From: Nephrocerus scutellatus
Taxonomy: Eukaryota; Arthropoda; Insecta; Diptera; Pipunculidae
Assembly: GCA_947095585.1 (NCBI GenBank)
Contig: OX352761.1
Coordinates: 60,628,832-60,692,831, forward strand
Reading direction: 5' to 3'
Length of the DNA: 64,000 nucleotides
Within the stretch, counting starts at the first letter, position 1. Every line of letters begins with the position of its first letter. Under the pieces are notes generated by a model. It was not told the DNA's origin. It made no database searches and was given only the letters and a program-made list of their open reading frames with translations. Of this stretch, positions 1-9,702 are shown piece after piece. A program made the translations under genes and the position numbers.

Positions 1-722
1 TGGATGACTTTAGTGGAAAATCCAATTTTGTATAATTTATAAATTAGTGCCTCACATGATATGGAGTCAAATGCTGCTCTGAAGTCAACAAAAAATGCGT
101 ACAACTTTTTGTGCTTCTTTTTATAAATTTTGGCAACATTAGTAAGTACGAATATTTGATCAATAGTGGAATAGTTTTCTCTAAAACCTGCTTGAAACTC
201 TGATAAAATCTCATTGTTTTTGACCCACTGAATAAGCCTATTATAAATTATAGCCGAAAAAAGTTTTGCTGACGTATTTAAAAAAGATATTCCTCTATAA
301 TTAGCTGGATTATTGTGGTCCCCTTTTTTATGTAGAGGATATATGATTGCTTTTTTGAAGCTTTCTGGAGCAGTTGCCGTTTCGAAAATTCTGTTAAATT
401 CTGTCGTGAGTGCAGAAACAAATTCCGCTGTACAATTTTTATAAAATTCGAAGGGGATACGATCATCTCCTGGTGCTTTATTTTTTTTTGACTTCTCGAT
501 TACGACCCGTACTTCTTGCAATGTAAATGGTGCATCCAAAAATTCATTCGTAATAAGCGGCGCTGCGTAATGAAATAGAGCAGAACAAAGTGCTGTGTTT
601 AAAAGGTTGTTAAAATGTTCTTTTAGAAGTGGAGCATTTAACATCCTGCCAATTGTTCTTGTTTGCCCGTTTATGTACTTCACTGCTCTCCAAAAGTCTG
701 CAGATGATTTTGACTCGTTCAC
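1..722 (-). pseudogene. LINE ORF2, N-terminal part of RT (partial)
   Basis: The minus frame is open from about 722 to the window edge and is identical to residues 1-240 of the copy-2 RT reading frame. It includes the conserved stretch KNKAPGDDRIPFEF and the YRGIS segment of non-LTR reverse transcriptases. The catalytic YADD motif is beyond the left edge. Because it belongs to a LINE with several disruptions, it is called a pseudogene. Confidence 0.85.
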
Positions 723-991
723 TACATCAATCGTTTGTTGTTCATAAGCTACCTTTTTCGTATAACAAAGACGTTTAAAATCTCTATTAGCTTCCCGTAG
801 AGAGATTTGAGAAAGTTGGTGTTATGTGCTCTAAATAACTTTAAAAAAGCAAACGATCTGGTTCCATTTTTGCTTGTAGGAACTTTTGATTATTGATGGC
901 TTGTATGTCGGGACTGCATTTTTAATAACATTTGTTAGTGTATCAATATTTAACAGAGTATTTGCAAAATATAAACACTCTAGATTAATAT

Positions 992-1449
992 TCATGTTAG
1001 TCTGGAAGTTATTGCGCATTCTTTCGTTCCAAACCCTATGAGCATTACATCTGTTGAGTCCAAGTTATTTAGCATTTCCATTAGCTTGTCGTAGTCGTGT
1101 TGCCAGTGACTGCCATTGAGATAAATAGGGACTATAAAGAGGGTGCTGTTGTTGATTTTTACGCTGATTGCATATGCTTCTTCCACTCTTCTGAAATTGA
1201 TATCCACGCTTTTAAGATTATTTCGATAGCCAAGGAGTTCACCTCCACTACCTCTACCAAATTTCGCCGACTTTTTTGCAGGTACCCATTTTAATTCATA
1301 GTTCAATAAGAATGGCTTAAACATATCTATTTCATTTTCCAGCAAACAGTAAAAAAATATCAAAATCTCTAATATAATCGAAGAATTTAGCAAACAATAA
1401 TTTATTTTTTAAGCCAGCAACATTATAACTTAAAATTCTAATATTGGAA
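992..1449 (-). pseudogene. LINE ORF2 endonuclease domain, damaged
   Basis: The minus-strand translation begins with a SYNVAGLKNKL motif near 1,440, typical of the N-terminus of apurinic-like (EEP) endonucleases in LINEs. A one-base frameshift near 1,355 moves to the frame carrying LLENEIDMFKPF and GRGSGGELLG. The reading ends near LIGFGTKEC, where the GDFN motif would be expected, and the C-terminal half with the SDH motif is not visible. The nuclease is therefore truncated. It is identical to 12,063-12,520. Confidence 0.8.
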
Positions 1450-1475
1450 TTCTATAACAATATATATATATAATT

Positions 1476-2279
1476 CTATAATTCTATACATAGAGGCGAG
1501 ACTTCGAGTATTTTCCTTAATTTATCGATACCATTTTCACTGCCGCATTTAAGACCCAGTGAATTGTCCCAAGTGAATACTTTTCCTTCGACCAGAAGCC
1601 TGTCATCTCTGATAACGATTTTTCTACCCGGGTTTCCTTCACGTAGTACCTTTGTGATTACCACCATCTTGGCCCTCCTTCTACGCATATTGTAAGGCAG
1701 ATCTTAGCTTATATGAATTTTTGTCCCTTTTAGTTTGGATGAATTACGAAGCACTGCCCAGACGGCTTCGCGACATCTCATTTTGACAATCACCGATTTA
1801 GAACGTGGGTCGCGACTGGCTACGCTATATGCAGTCTCAATGTCGTTTGTATTTTCACCAAGTAGGCCAGCGCATATGGACTTTGCCCTTTCATTCATAT
1901 CGGTGTTAATCTCTGCTGGTAGATGCACGATGATATTTGTCTCAGTGGTTTTTTGTATCAGTTTGTCCAGTTGACTCTCTAACTGCCTGTTTCGATTTTC
2001 TAGCTTGCCAACAAATTTATGGCAATCTCTTCGTGTTTCATGGTGATGGATATTTCAGAAACAAGCAACTGTAGATCAGCCTTAGTTGCAAGTTCCTTGG
2101 CGAGTTCTCTATTTTTTCATCCAATATTTGTTTAAACATATCAATAATGCCTGTAATATTATCTAGTGCCATTTCAGCTATGTTAGGACTAGGGCGTCGT
2201 TTTTCATTTTTTATTTTGCTCAGGCGAAATTTCTTGAATGCCTCGTTTACGCATTTGTTTGGTGCGGAAATTTAAATTT
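1476..2279 (-). pseudogene. LINE ORF1 protein, broken
   Basis: The minus strand encodes a coiled-coil-like stretch (ENRNRQLESQLDKL) and then a conserved globular segment with VHLPAEINTDMNERAKSIC and basic RRRRAKMVV, as in ORF1 proteins of insect LINEs. An in-frame TAA (about 1,704-1,706) splits the two visible pieces, which are otherwise in one frame. One or two frameshifts lie upstream near 2,030-2,115. It would be an RNA-binding chaperone if intact. The start is uncertain; the frame opens around 2,275. Confidence 0.75.
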
Positions 2280-2471
2280 GCGATTTTTCGACTTATTTGC
2301 TACAACTTACTAAGATTTTAATTTATATATTTAGTTTGAACATTTATAGTTCGCTTTAAATCCAAGTTCTTAGAATATGAGTCTATTTTTTACTTAATTT
2401 TCTTAATTTTCACAATATTTTGTAAGAGCTTTTTACTTTGCACAACTGTTTTCAACTGTCACTGTTCATCG

Positions 2472-3000
2472 ATCGACCCCATCCCCCAAGAGCTGTCTTA
2501 CCATCACCATTCATCTTAGCGACCCCGAAAACCATATAATCGACCCTAATATCGGTCACCCCCCCCCTCCGTAATCAACCCCATCCCCATGAGCTATCTT
2601 ACCATCACCATTCAACTCAGCGACCCCGAAAACCATATAATCAACACTCATATCGGTCACCCACCCTCCGTAATCGACACCATCCCCCTAGAGCTGTCTT
2701 ACCATCACCATTCAACTGAGCGACCCCGAAAACCATAGAATCAACACTAATATCGGTCACCCCCCCCCTTCCCACAGTTATCGATCCCATCCCCCTAGAG
2801 CTGTCTTACCATCACCATTCAACTCAGCGACCCCGAAAACCATAGAATCAACTCTAATATCGAGCATCCACCCCCCTGCGGGAATATAACTCACCCATAG
2901 GAGTGTACTACCAGCACTATTCATCTCGGCGATACCGAAAACGGTGGGTCCGACACTAAAATCGCTTGCCACGCCTCCCCCAGCCAAAAAAATCTGTTAC
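2472..3000. repeat. ~100-bp minisatellite, about five units
   Basis: The GAGCTGTCTTACCATCACC block recurs at 2,490, 2,591, 2,691 and 2,798, with a diverged copy near 2,900, giving a period of 100-107 bp. C-runs of variable length separate the units. Short antisense reading frames through it are repeat artefacts. The same array continues at 9,337-9,564 and 13,543-14,075. Confidence 0.9.
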
Positions 3001-3115
3001 CCCCCATCACCTATGTTTGATTCCACATAGTAACTAATATGTATACCAAGTTTGGTTGAAATTGGTCAAGGCGTTCCAGAGATAGGCACAAATATATATA
3101 TATATATATATAGAT
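3001..3115. repeat. Spacer ending in TA microsatellite
   Basis: About 90 bp of unrecognised sequence leads into a (TA)n tract at about 3,091-3,112, directly before the truncated Helitron fragment. The TA tract probably marks the truncation junction. Confidence 0.6.
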
Positions 3116-4570
3116 ATGTTCTTATTTGAGAATGCTGCTTCACACAGTTAGGGGATCAACATCGTTTCAAGCATTGAAAACTATTGATGGTTAAGTACGT
3201 CATACATATAGAGAGTCATGTCTAAAACTTGGCTTGCTTAAACATGATTAACACTGGGACACAACGTTAGCAGAAGCATCTCTTGCATGTCTTCCACAAC
3301 AAATACGCACGCTATTTGCAATAATTTTAACAACTTGCGCACCTTCTGATGCAAAAAGTCTTTGGGAAAAGCATAAAGAACGCCTCAGTGAAGACATACT
3401 TCGACAAGCACGTAGAACAAATCCCAATATGGATATACAGTTTTCACTCAATATTTTTAATGAAGCACTCATATTGATTGAGGACAGGTGTATGTCCATA
3501 AACAACAAAATTCAAATTCGAGACGCAACAGAAGCAGTGTTTCAGATAGAGACCTATTACGATAAAACCAATACGACGTTGAACAGCTGCTAGTTTTCGT
3601 TGAGGCTCAAAAAAGACTCTTAGCTGCAGATCAAAGACTGGCCTACAACACAGTGATGCAATATGTAGAAAACGGAAATGGAGGACTTTTTTTCCTTGAT
3701 ACTCCAGGAGGCACTGGAAAAACATTTCTTCTCAATTTGATCCTCGCAGAAATTCGAAAGCAGAATCAAATCGGACTCGCTGTAGCATTATCGGGGATTG
3801 CATCAACATTACTCGATGGGGGACGCACAGCACTTTCGGCTCTAAAACTACCACTAAATTTACAACAAGCCGAAACTCCAACTTACAATATTAGTAAAAG
3901 TTCAGGCATGGCCACAGTATTAAAAACATGCAAACTCATTATTTGGGATGAATGCACCATATCACATAAGAAAGCTCTTGAAGCACTTGATCGTACTCTG
4001 CGAGATTTAAGAGGAAATAACCAAACAAGGGGATGAGCTCTTATACTGTTAGCAGGTGATTTTCATCAAACATTGCCAGTTATTCCAAGGTCAACACCCG
4101 CTGATGAGCTCAATGCGTGCCTGAAAGCGTTATATCTTCGGAGACATGTAAAGAAAATTACACTATCGACCAATATGCGAGTGTATTTATTTCAAGATAG
4201 ATCTGCACAAACATTTGCCAAGCAACTTTTGAATATGGGTGACGGCAAGTTTCCAATTGATTCCGCAACACGTGAGATATTATTTCCATCTGAATTTAGT
4301 TAAATTGAACCGACCATTGAGGATGTAGTAAAGATGGTATTCCCTATCATTTCAAGCAACTTCAAGAATCACGAATGGCTTCGTGAACGTGCAATTTTAG
4401 CTTCCAAGAAGGATGACGTTAACAAAATAAATTATAAAATACAATTAAAAATTTCCGGTAAGCCGACAAAATACAAATCTGTTGACACAGTTGCAAATAA
4501 GGATCAAGCTGTCAATTATCCCATAGAGTTTCTAAATTCATTGGAGCCGTCTGGATTGCCACCACACATA
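3116..4570 (+). pseudogene. Helitron PIF1-like helicase fragment (plus copy 1)
   Basis: This is the helicase half of a Helitron Rep-Hel protein, 5'-truncated. It starts within the Rep C-terminus (YLRMLLHTVRG) and continues through HWDTTLAEASL, Walker A PGGTGKT (about 3,704-3,724), Walker B IIWDE, LLAGDFHQTLP, RERAILA and SLEPSGLPPH. Breaks include a stop after LLKHD, a frameshift near 3,550-3,590, TGA at 4,034-4,036 and TAA near 4,301. It ends abruptly at 4,570, where TCTATATATATAAAA, a Helitron-5'-like sequence, begins. The C-terminal helicase motifs are missing. Confidence 0.85.
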
Positions 4571-4623
4571 TCTATATATATAAAATAGAGAATTTATTTG
4601 TATATATATATATATATATATAT
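4571..4623. repeat. Helitron-5'-like start plus TA tract at inverted junction
   Basis: The plus helicase fragment breaks into TCTATATATATAAAA, the same start as the Helitron 5' ends in this window, then AATTTATTTG and a (TA)n run. The minus Helitron copy begins immediately after. It marks a head-to-head Helitron junction also seen at 15,641-15,695 and 42,133-42,206. Confidence 0.65.
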
Positions 4624-7289
4624 AGTAATGTTGATGCAATCCCCGATGATGCTACAGCGAGTCCGATTTGATTCTGCTTTCGAATTTCTGCGAGGATCAA
4701 ATTGAGAAGAAATGTTTTTCCAGTGCCTCCTGGAGTATCAATGAAAAAAAGTCCTCCATTTCCGTTTTCTACATATTGCATCACTGTGTTGTAGGCCAGT
4801 CTTTGATCTGCAGCTAAGAGTCTTTTTTGAGGCTCAACGAAAACTAGCAGCTGTTCAACGTCGTATTGGTTTTATCGTAATAGGTCTCTATCTGAAACAC
4901 TGCTTCTGTTGCGTCTCGAATTTGAATTTTATTGTTTATACACCTGTCCTCAATCAATATGAGTGCTTCATTAAAAATATTGAGTGAAAACTGTATATCC
5001 ATATTGGGATTTGTTCTACGTGCTTGTCGAAGTATGTCTTCACTGAGGCGTTCTTTATGCTTTTCCCAAAGACTTTTTGCATCAGAAGGTGCGTAAGTTG
5101 TTAAAATTATTGCAAACAGCGTGCGTATTTGTTGTGGAAGACATGCAAGAGATGCTTCTGCTAACGTTGTGTCCCAATGTTAATCATGTTTAAGCAAGCC
5201 AAGTTTTAGACATGACTCTCTATATGTATGACATACTTAACCATCAATGGTTTTCAATGCTTGAAACGATGTTGGTCCCCTAACTGTGTGAAGCAGCATT
5301 CTCAAATAAGAACATTCGGCGTTATTAGGATGGACAGTATTCACTCGCCCCAATGCATCAGAACCACGTACTCCATCATGATTCGGAACAATTGAACCTT
5401 GCTTTCTCCTTTGAAACAGTTTTCTCGAAGTGTTCCAAGTAAAATATTTTGGAACCTCATGATACACCAAAGTTATTGCCAATTCATTTGTTTGACCCAA
5501 TTTAAAAAGGGCGGTTAATGTCGTATTCGCTGGTTGTGCAGCTCTTTCTTGTGCAGTCTCTTCCGTAAAGTAGACTCGTTGACCATTTTCCAAGTGAACA
5601 CTGAGATGAACAACAGTTGGATAACGTTCGTGAATGCTTAAACCGAGAATTCGCCAGAAAGCTTCATTACTGCTTATGTATCGTGCCATTTGAAATTGTG
5701 TGACTTCTTCGGTGGTAGTATTTGAAAGGCCGAAAACTGCCATATCACTACCCTTGTTGACATATTTACATATGTATTTTATTGACTTAACTGAATTACA
5801 GTACTCAACATTAATATATGCTTTAAACGTTTTCGATAGTAAAGGAGTGTAGGGAACAATCCATCTGTTATCGATTTCGACGTCCACATTTTTAACTTTG
5901 ATAATAGCTGTCTGTCCTCAATCGTATGGTTTTCTTCGTCTGTATTGTGGATATCTGTCACCCCCTGTTTGCGTTCCTTTATGCATGTCTCGTGGATATT
6001 TTTTGGTACATTTTCCTTCTTTCATGCATGGTGAATTTGGATTCAGTGCTCCGCATGGTCCGTGAATCATATTTTTTTTGATAACTTCAAAAAGTATTGG
6101 ATCTTCTTGTTGATCGGGTAGCTCAGCTGATATAATACTATGGATCTGTGTTGGAACTGTTTTTGGCATACATGTCAACAATGAATTGATGAAAAAGCTG
6201 ACGACACTTTAGGATATGGTTCGGTTTATCAGCTCTCATCATAATACCATACGCATAAAATCCCTTAGAGGATACATTTAGGACAAATATTTTTATTTGA
6301 TTTAATTCCACAAAATACTGCCCACACACTGCGCATGATTCGAATTAACTACGTAAAGAAATTATTATAACACCCCTTTTTCATTGTCGTAGCACCAGTA
6401 GCGGGGTTAGTTTGCATCACGTTAAAATTATATCCATCTTCCCCTTGCCAAAATAGTATCGCATATTGAAGCGCATCATACGATCTGTGTGTTTCAGTAA
6501 CACGTTGTAGATTTGTATTTCGTCTATGGATAATAATATCACGCTTATCGAATTCTGTCCCTACCATGACAATTGATAACTCATCGATTGTTGGAGCATT
6601 GAAGCGTCTTTTATGTTCACCAGATGGTGTTCTATCTGCTTTTATAAAGACTCTATAATCATCTGATGGCATTTGATCCAAAGCAGTTTTGAATAAATTC
6701 ACCAAATGGTTGTGTTCGTGAAATAATTTTTGTAAACTTCAAATAATTTAACGTTTTGTCCCTCGACTAATTGCGCAACGTTGATCAGCTTCCGTCTCAT
6801 CATCGCCCATGAAGTAAATTTGTAAAATTTATTTGTTAAAGGAAGTAGTGAACTGACTTGATGATAAGCTTGTCCCTGAACTTTGAAAGTTAGCATGAAA
6901 CCCACATTGCTGACAATATTTGTTGCTCCAAATGATGTTATTTGGAAGCTTGAGTTATACTTTCGAATGTTTTGTAGAAAGTGTTGGGATAACATGGTAG
7001 TTTCGGACATGTAAGATAGTAGTGGTTCAGGTGGATCATCCAAAGGTGGCAAATTGACTTTACCGTTCGAGCAACACATTCCATTCCTGGAAATTGAAGC
7101 TCTTATTTGGTTGTTTAGTAGACGCGTATCGCGCTCTTCTGATGTTTCCGCTGCTCTGGAATTTGGAGCTCTGAGTATATATCTTTTTCGGAGGCATGTG
7201 GAAAAAATCAGGGAGCTCCAGACCGAAGTATCAGACCCCTTCAAAAATACAGTGGTTCTTGTTTTTTTAAATGCCAAACAGTTATGCAA
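4624..7289 (-). pseudogene. Helitron Rep/helicase, HUH-deleted (copy 1)
   Basis: Read on minus from 7,289: an N-terminal Helitron domain with GMCCSNGKVNLPPL and SFGATNIVSNVGFMLTFKVQ, then VNLFKTALDQMPSDDYRVF, FHQFIVDMYAK, HGPCGALNPNSPCM, YICKYVNKGSD, the SYLRMLLHTVRG segment and Walker A PGGTGKT. The frame changes at least six times. The expected HUH stretch (GLPHAH..) between DMYAK and PTQIHS is absent, and about 110 bp of foreign sequence interrupts after TTMKK. A nuclease would therefore not be made. It is identical in layout to 15,696-18,361. Confidence 0.85.
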
Positions 7290-7329
7290 AATGTCAGATA
7301 GCTACTATTTAAAAATTCTAATAAATTCA

Positions 7330-7735
7330 TAAAAATATGCAATTTGTGAAATGGTGACCCCTTGGCCCAGGAGTCTGACCACTTTCAAATATACCTATTT
7401 AGTGCCCATTATGGTATAAAACCACTACGCAAAGTTTAAACGCGATTGCTTCATAAAAACATGCAATTTGTAGAAACAACAATAAAAATTCTTATGGAGA
7501 CCCTTTGACTTAGGAGTCTGACCACTTTCAAAATATGCCTATTATGTGTTCATTTTGGTAGAAAACCCCTAAGCAAAGTTTGAACGCGATCGATTCATAA
7601 AAATATGCAATTTGTAAAATCAATAAAAAAAATTCGTATGGTGACCCCTTGACCAAGGAGTCTGACCACTTTCAAAATATGCCTATTAAGTGCCTATTAT
7701 GGTAGAAAACCCATATGCAAAGTTAGAACGCGATC
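7330..7735. repeat. Helitron 5' subterminal repeats, 3 x ~143 bp
   Basis: Three imperfect tandem units each contain GAGTCTGACCACTTTCAAA, AATATGCAATTTGT and a GCGATCG block. They lie between the Helitron 5' terminus and its first coding segment and recur in all four Helitron copies. Confidence 0.85.
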
Positions 7736-7897
7736 GGTTGAAGGTTTTGGCAGTCCATACCATACAAAGTTTTACTTTTATATATATAGATTGTAATAAA
7801 AATAAATTAAATAAAATGTAATGAAAAATTAATTCCACTAGAACAATTCCACCAGAAATATTTTCACTAGACACAATTCATCTTAGAGCATTTCAAC

Positions 7898-8355
7898 TAG
7901 GGCTTGCAATCCCAGTATCCCGAAATCCTGTATTAGAAATCGCAAAAACCTATGCCGGTATTGAAATATCTCAAGCCCGAGATTTCGGGACTCTATGAAT
8001 GTCCTGACGAGAGATTATATTCAACAGACCATTGCGGTCCAAGGCCTAGCTTCTCGCAACCATTTGTGTGGAGCATGTATATTTTTGCACACAAATGGAG
8101 GGGACCAATTATTTAATGCCGGATCCGAATGGCGAATTGAGAAGCTTATCAGCATATCACAAAAGAGTTAAATATATTTAAAGATACTAGACATAGAGGT
8201 CAAATTTTTTAAGTTTTCTATTTTTTATATTCAGTAGTCCCGACAAATCTAAAGTCGAACGAGCGTTTTCGGCTGCTGGAATTTCGGTTGTTTCCAAAAT
8301 TCAAAATAGGCTAAAGGATGATTCAATTGATCGAATTTCCTTTTTAAAATTTTAA
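7898..8355 (+). pseudogene. hAT transposon relic with C-terminal dimerisation domain
   Basis: At 8,230-8,355 the plus strand reads a 41-residue peptide ending in TAA: SKVERAFSAAGISVVSK then QNRLKDDSIDRISFL. This matches the conserved hAT C-terminal dimerisation block (VERxFSxAG...NRL...). At 7,898, TAGGGCTTGCAATCCC resembles a hAT terminal inverted repeat (CAGGGxTTGCA type). No catalytic region is recognisable between them. The domain call is strong; the TIR call is tentative. Confidence 0.7.
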
Positions 8356-8589
8356 TTTAATAATGTTAATGTATAACTAAATTTAAATACTTGAAAAAGC
8401 TTTTTTATTTTATTTTCTTATTATTTATTTTATGAATGGCTAGCTAAAACATCCGGCGCTGCCCATCTAAATAAAATATGTGTTTGTTATTTTAACAAAA
8501 TTGCTAATTTGCAAAAATCATTTAATTTGTTTTTCGTCTCATTGTAGTGCGTGGGGATAAACAATATTTTTTGTTTAACCTAGAGCAAG
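8356..8589. other. AT-rich spacer, nothing recognised
   Basis: Low-complexity AT-rich sequence between the hAT relic and the old helicase relic. I see no conserved motif on either strand. Confidence 0.5.
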
Positions 8590-9200
8590 AATAAATAAAT
8601 TCTTAGGTCAACTTAACCCAGAGCAAGCAAAACTAAGTTGTCCGTGGGAAAAACATGGCGATCTCAAATCTATACTTAATAAACTGTCCGACTTAATGAT
8701 CGTCATCGAAAACGCAAGTTTTATTGGATATTGCAATCTCTAAAAAACGCAAGTTTTATTGGATATTGCAATCTCTAAAATTTAAAAGGTAGATCCGTCG
8801 AAATGAGTACTATTCGTGGGATAAAAACTGTTTCACACTGTCCCCTTTCTGCCAAGATAGTCGCTTCAATTATATTGCCCGGCATCTCTTTTACGTACAG
8901 TCTTGTGCCGTTGCAAAGTTTTAGAGAATCGAGAATCCGTAGTAAAATAATTGGAGATCAAACTGTAAGACGATGTGGTGGCAATCCAGACGAATTAAGT
9001 TAGTTAAGGAACTCAGTTAGATAATTACCTTTCTCATCATTATCTACAACGGTATCGATACACTTATATTCAGTGACTATGCCTATTAACATGGCAAGTA
9101 TTTGAGTGTTTATTTCGTGAGTGTCTCCATTTTTATTAGCAAGAATGGCCCCTTTTCGCAACCGGTTCAAAATGTGATAGTTTTGAGAAAAGCCGGATAA
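8590..9200 (-). pseudogene. Old Helitron PIF1-like helicase C-terminus
   Basis: The minus strand from about 9,200 reads KGAILANKNGDTHEIN, then CIDTVVDNDEKGNYLTEFLN, SSGLPPH, LKLCNGTRLYVKEMPGNI, VFIPRI, QYPIKLAF and LRSPCFSHGQL. These follow the order of the helicase C-terminus in Helitron proteins. It is much more diverged than the other Helitrons here. Stops interrupt it, and a 35-bp tandem duplication shifts the frame at the QYPIKLAF motif. It supplies exactly the domain that the plus Helitron fragments lack, but the divergence argues for a different, older insertion. Confidence 0.8.
8711..8780. repeat. 35-bp perfect tandem duplication
   Basis: Two adjacent 35-bp copies begin AACGCAAGTTTTATTGG. 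They lie inside the old helicase relic and duplicate its QYPIKLAF motif out of frame. Confidence 0.95.
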
Positions 9201-9336
9201 AACGAATTTATTAGTACAGCTGCAGATTTTAAAAGTCGATGTTAATTAAATATAACCATTAAATACGGCTACTAATATAACTTTTACAATTTGAAGTAGG
9301 GGCGACAATGTCCTCACCCCCAAATTCGTCGCCAAA
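9201..9336. other. Short unassigned stretch
   Basis: Sequence between the helicase relic and the minisatellite. No feature recognised. Confidence 0.4.
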
Positions 9337-9564
9337 TCAACACTAATATCGGTCACCCCCCCTTAGTTATCCACCCAATCCCCCAAGAGCTGTCTTACCA
9401 TCACCATTCAACTTAGCGACCCCGAAAACTATAGAATCGACACTAATATCGGTCACCCCCGCTCCGTTATCGACCCCATTCCCCAAGAGCTGTCTTACCA
9501 TCACCCCGAAAACCATAGAATCGAAAATAATATCGGTTACCACCACCCCCTCCATAATCGACCC
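9337..9564. repeat. ~100-bp minisatellite, left part (about 2.5 units)
   Basis: GAGCTGTCTTACCATCACC recurs at 9,387 and 9,487, with a shortened unit after that. The array ends in ATCGACCC (9,557-9,564) exactly where the LINE tail starts, and it resumes with ATCGACCC at 13,543. Confidence 0.9.
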
Positions 9565-9702
9565 TGACTGACTGACTATTTATTTTCTTAAAAAAAATAT
9601 ATATATAATTACAAGGTTTCATAGTCTATGGTTTGGCTGAAGGCCGTCTACCAGATTGACAGATTGACGTATAATAACAGTTTTTTTTTTGATTAAATAA
9701 CT

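Larger units (their letters stand above)
1..2471 (-). mobile_element. Non-LTR retrotransposon (LINE), copy 1, cut by window edge
   Basis: This is the same LINE as at 9,565-13,542. Only the 5' two thirds lie in the window: ORF1, a partial endonuclease and the N-terminal part of the reverse transcriptase, all on the minus strand. The 5' end abuts a minisatellite at 2,472, exactly as in copy 2. The 3' part (the rest of RT and the tail) is off the left edge. Confidence 0.9.
4624..7790 (-). mobile_element. Helitron, minus copy 1, truncated 3' half
   Basis: The 5' terminus reads TCTATATATATAAAAGT on the minus strand, ending at 7,790 next to an A, as expected for Helitron insertion between A and T. 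It runs through three subterminal ~143-bp repeats, the Helitron N-terminal domain, the Rep C-terminal part and the helicase Walker A, and stops at the GIASTLL residues at 4,624. No 3' hairpin or CTRR end is present. Confidence 0.85.
1..7831. repeat. End of upstream copy of an 11.07-kb tandem unit
   Basis: Base 1 matches base 11,072 and the match runs colinearly to 7,831/18,903, where it stops abruptly. By eye the two copies differ at only a handful of substitutions (near 2,774, 6,375, 6,752, 7,210 and 7,426), one C-run length change and a TA-repeat length change. The rest of this unit must lie left of the window. It could be a real recent tandem duplication or an assembly duplication. Confidence 0.95.

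Noticed and set aside
2778..2987. Short glycine/valine-rich frames in the minisatellite (also 9,367-9,555 and 13,848-14,057)
   Set aside because: Products of the ~100-bp satellite period; no conserved domain.
7686..7874. Reading frame across the tandem junction
   Set aside because: Created by the duplication breakpoint; no similarity to a protein family.
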